A stretch of 64,000 nucleotides of DNA from an uncultured Lachnoclostridium sp. (GTDB lineage Bacteria > Bacillota > Clostridia > Lachnospirales > Lachnospiraceae): contig CAMIWE010000001.1 in the NCBI GenBank assembly GCA_946402335.1, positions 1 through 64,000 on the forward strand, given 5' to 3'. A model generated the notes under the pieces. That model saw nothing but the letters and a program-made list of their open reading frames with translations. It ran no database searches and had not been told where the DNA came from. This document shows positions 61,411 to 64,000 of the stretch, in pieces (position 1 is the first letter of the stretch; each line of letters starts with the position of its first letter). Made by a program: the position numbers and the translations under genes.

Positions 61411-62499
61411 TCAGGAAAGAGAGGCTTGTACATCGACTCCCATGGTGTTTTTCCACCAGTTCAGGATAGAACCGTCAACGTTGTTATAGGTTGTCTTTCC
61501 CCATTCAATCTGAGGCATTGACGAGAGGTTATATCCGGCCTGGTTAAGTCCGTGAAGAAGCCATTCATTTGAGTTACCGTCAAACTTCATATTGTAAGAA
61601 GATCCGGACTTCTCAAAGGTAACCTTCATCTTTGTACCATACCAGTCAAGATCAAAGACAACGCTGTTTCCCTGAACGGTAGGGGTCTTGACCAAAGGAG
61701 CTCCGGGTGCGGAACCGTTATATACAACCGTACCGCCACCACCGCCGCCACCGCCGCCTCCGGGACCGGGGGTAATCGGTGTAGGACTAGCCGTAAACGG
61801 TGTAGGTGATGCAGGAGCCGTACTCGGTGTAGGAGTAGGCGTATCACCGGGCAATGCCGTCGGACCTGCCTGTGTAGGGGTCGCTGCAGGTGTTCCGCCG
61901 CCGCCACCGCCGCCTCCGGGAATCGGAGAACCGCCACCGGCTAAGGTGCTGGAAACCTGAAATACTTCTGCGTTGTAATTGCGGAAGAACACGTTCTGAA
62001 CGATGCTCTTTCCTCTTTCCTGGAACTGAATGCCTACCGTAAGCACTGCAAATCCCTGTTTATCGCCCGGTAATACTTCCGGAATCGATACGGTAAAGAT
62101 TGTGATGTGATCTGCAAGAACGTTCTCCTGGTTATGGCCTACAGAGCCGCCCTTTGCTTCATCAATCTTTTCTTCATCGTCCACTGCGGACAGGTAGCGC
62201 TTCTCATCATAATAGAGGACGTTGCCCACACGCTCGAACTTGAAGTATTTGTTTCTGTTTGCAATGGTTAATGTATTTCCTGAGAAGAATACTCCGAGTT
62301 CCGCATCTTCCATTGTGTTGCTGACGGAAGCTACCGTCTGCTGAAGAATGTTTTGAACTTCCGTTTCCTTCGTTGCGTTGGAATACTGCTCCGCCGCAAG
62401 TCTCAGGAGGCCTCCGATTCCAAGTGTTACAATACTGAGTACGGCAATGGAAACAAGCAATTCAACAAGCGTAAAACCTTGGTTTTTCTTCTGTTTCAT
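61411..62499 (-). CDS. Prepilin-like protein with poly-Gly/Thr-Pro linker and extra C-terminal domain
   Basis: A 362-residue protein with a type IV prepilin leader and helix (MKQKKNQGFTLVELLVSIAVL; cleavage after Gly8, Glu5 of the mature form present). The pilin body spans about 9-190 and resembles GspJ/PilW. Two Gly-rich runs (about 196-204 and 252-262) with Thr-Pro repeats between them then tether an extra C-terminal domain (~100 residues, Trp-rich, INWWKNTMGVD). GGAGG lies before the ATG. The layout suggests display of a binding domain at a pilus tip. Confidence 0.88.
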   Translation of the reverse strand: MKQKKNQGFTLVELLVSIAVLSIVTLGIGGLLRLAAEQYSNATKETEVQNILQQTVASVSNTMEDAELGVFFSGNTLTIANRNKYFKFERVGNVLYYDEKRYLSAVDDEEKIDEAKGGSVGHNQENVLADHITIFTVSIPEVLPGDKQGFAVLTVGIQFQERGKSIVQNVFFRNYNAEVFQVSSTLAGGGSPIPGGGGGGGGTPAATPTQAGPTALPGDTPTPTPSTAPASPTPFTASPTPITPGPGGGGGGGGGGTVVYNGSAPGAPLVKTPTVQGNSVVFDLDWYGTKMKVTFEKSGSSYNMKFDGNSNEWLLHGLNQAGYNLSSMPQIEWGKTTYNNVDGSILNWWKNTMGVDVQASLS

Positions 62500-62512
62500 C
62501 AGTCTCCTCCTT

Positions 62513-62986
62513 TCAGTATGTCACTTTTCCGGTAAGTCTGGAAATCTTTAACACGATGTTTCTCTTTCCGTTGGTGATACGGATCTGCGTAACATAATCC
62601 GTACCGCCGTCGGTCTGAGGCTTAATGCCACCGGTCTGGCGATCAAAATGCACTGCGATCGGACCGGATACCGCCTGTTCGGAACCGCCGATTGTTACAT
62701 ACATCTTTACATCATGTCCCTCTGCACGGTTAATTTCCTTCCCTGCAGCAGAGTATGCAATAACAACCGCGTTATCTCCGTTCTGGCGTAATTCAACATA
62801 TGCATCGTCACGGCTAAGGGCAACAGCCTGCGTACTCTGAAATACGCTCTTTGTATCCGCAGCCATTGACTTTACTCTTTGGCCGAGTAAGATACCCATT
62901 GTGATTCCGATAATGGAAGCAAGCACTCCCATAATGGCAACGGTAACCATTACTTCAACCATTGTAAAACCATGATTCTTTTTCAT
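62513..62986 (-). CDS. Type IV prepilin-like protein (GspH/FimT-like)
   Basis: A 157-residue protein with the prepilin motif MKKNHGFTMVEVMVTVAIMG (cleavage after Gly6, Glu5 of the mature protein). The helix is ~25 residues, then a small globular head (AVALSRDDAYVELRQNGDNAVV, ending RLTGKVTY). It resembles minor pseudopilins. AGAGGATATAT precedes the ATG. It lies between the large upstream surface protein and the linker-bearing prepilin. Confidence 0.88.
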   Translation of the reverse strand: MKKNHGFTMVEVMVTVAIMGVLASIIGITMGILLGQRVKSMAADTKSVFQSTQAVALSRDDAYVELRQNGDNAVVIAYSAAGKEINRAEGHDVKMYVTIGGSEQAVSGPIAVHFDRQTGGIKPQTDGGTDYVTQIRITNGKRNIVLKISRLTGKVTY

Positions 62987-63021
62987 ATATATCCTCTCCT
63001 CACTGGTGGTCGCCGTTGCTG

Positions 63022-64000
63022 TTATTTCTTCTCGTAGTTACTCGTTCCAACTAAGTTCAATTCTTTGTTATGCTCTTCATCAACGATGAAACCGGATCCG
63101 CCGCCGGTATGGCTGGCGTTCGTGAATCTTGCGGTTCCGCCGTTAAAGAGGTTGTTAAATATCAGGTACTTATAATCCGACTGTGCTACGTTGTCGGTAC
63201 CGCTCATTCTCTTGCCGACCTCATCCATAAATGCCACAAGGTAGCGATGGTCGGAGGTGGGATCCAGAAGGAGAAGTGACTTACCGCTACAGTAGCCGGT
63301 ATCTTTCTTGAAGGTTACATCGCCTGCCGTAATAACAACGCCGCAATAATCAGCGCTTACGGAGTCCATGTTGATCTGTACGTGGTCATCGGTCAAAACA
63401 AACGGATGATCCGAAACGTTTACAGGGTTCTCGATTGCGGTTCCTACCGATGTAAATCCAAGCTTAAATGTCGGGTTCGCGGAACCGTTTAAGGTTACAC
63501 CGTTGTAAACGATATTTCTCTGCTGGCTGTTCGATGCCACATTACCACTTCCGGGATCAAGGGAACTACCCCATCTGTATTTACCGTTCTTAATGCTTTC
63601 ATCCTGTGAAGGGTTACCGGTAACGGTCTTCTCACATTTGCCGTTCCTCGGAGGCTCCAGCGTCAGGAATTTCTCGAAATACTCACCGTCGATCATCTCA
63701 AGGAAGAACGGATCATAATTGTGTGCCAATGTTACTACAGTGCCTTCACTGTTCTTAAACTGATTGGTTCTCGGCTTCGGATTCAGTTCTTCGTCGGTAA
63801 CCTCCCAGTTTGCATTCATTGCGATGGAAATATGACCTTCCGTGGAAATGGTCGTTCCACCGACCGTAACACGGCCGTTTGTGATGAGCGCGTCCTGAAC
63901 GCTTGTCGCAACCGGTTCGTGCGTCGTTGTATCATATCTCATCTTCGCATATACGATGGTATGAGCCTTTGCGTAATAAGGGTTGGTAGACAACGTCTTA
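63022..64000 (-). CDS. Large secreted or pilus-associated protein, C-terminal part (cut by window edge)
   Basis: At least 326 residues, open through base 64000, so the N-terminus and any prepilin or signal sequence are outside. The visible part has beta-strand-like segments with many Asn, Thr and Gly: VTVGGTTISTEGHISIAMN, FKLGFTSVGTAIENP, DDHVQINMDSVSADY and GVVITAGDVTFKKDTGY. Two Cys-containing segments are ADYCGVV and GYCSGKS. It ends LVGTSNYEKK. It is first in the visible pilin group and may be a PilX/PilY-type or minor-pilin protein; I recognise no family. Confidence 0.7.
   Translation of the reverse strand, partial: KTLSTNPYYAKAHTIVYAKMRYDTTTHEPVATSVQDALITNGRVTVGGTTISTEGHISIAMNANWEVTDEELNPKPRTNQFKNSEGTVVTLAHNYDPFFLEMIDGEYFEKFLTLEPPRNGKCEKTVTGNPSQDESIKNGKYRWGSSLDPGSGNVASNSQQRNIVYNGVTLNGSANPTFKLGFTSVGTAIENPVNVSDHPFVLTDDHVQINMDSVSADYCGVVITAGDVTFKKDTGYCSGKSLLLLDPTSDHRYLVAFMDEVGKRMSGTDNVAQSDYKYLIFNNLFNGGTARFTNASHTGGGSGFIVDEEHNKELNLVGTSNYEKK

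Overview
This window looks like a chromosomal segment of a Gram-positive anaerobe of the class Clostridia, most likely Lachnospiraceae. The evidence is lipoproteins and membrane-tethered proteins with Pro-Thr linkers, strong AGGAGG ribosome sites, an ABC exporter pair, an XRE/GGDEF/EAL signalling protein, a large-type SRP RNA, a YdjGHI-like operon and class III-type anaerobic enzymes. No prophage, insertion sequence, CRISPR array, tRNA or rRNA gene was found. Both ends cut genes: asnS at the left and a large pilus-associated surface protein at the right.

Layout. 1-2.7 kb: asnS (5' part), then an ECF sigma factor overlapping its membrane anti-sigma partner. 2.7-8.7 kb: a minus-strand group that joins galactose metabolism to cyclic-di-GMP: a LacI-type sugar sensor fused to GGDEF, galactokinase, and an XRE-PAS-GGDEF-EAL protein. 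8.9-10.1 kb: tadA and a radical-SAM NrdG-type activase. 10.3-15.3 kb: AI-2E transporter and a four-gene YdjGHI-like membrane operon in which the YdjH-like member has lost its TPM domain. 15.4-20.7 kb: a BMP-type nucleoside ABC importer. 20.7-31.6 kb: a ten-gene minus-strand run with one good promoter at its head and one terminator at its tail. It goes from a small DAK-like protein and TatD through DUF3810, a flippase-like protein and rsmA to a small repeat protein with three VYAGP-type motifs, a SPASM radical-SAM enzyme, two lipoproteins and a YD-repeat-like protein. The motif protein and radical-SAM pair is the best candidate for an undescribed peptide- or protein-modification system.

31.6-35.7 kb: Na/phosphate cotransporter with PhoU-like tail, and a PhoR/PhoB-like two-component system. 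35.9-39.4 kb: asymmetric heterodimeric ABC exporter. 39.5-43 kb: a GH3-fold protein that appears to lack its catalytic residues, a PH-like hypothetical protein and a MATE pump. 43-46.8 kb: NatA/NatB-like ABC exporter with two permeases. 47-49.5 kb: dtd, xpt and, divergently, an NMT1-type substrate-binding lipoprotein; the two divergent promoters share their -35 region. 49.6-54.1 kb: BspA-like leucine-rich repeat surface protein with a duplicated 24-bp element in its promoter, Hsp20 and pepD. 54.2-60.2 kb: FHA protein, metK, murA, flavin reductase and an acidic TPR protein. 60.5 kb: SRP RNA. 60.8-64 kb: prepilin cluster.

Most promoter calls are close matches to the sigma-A consensus with 17-bp spacers, read by eye. 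Starts were chosen by ribosome-site spacing and often differ from the longest open frame.
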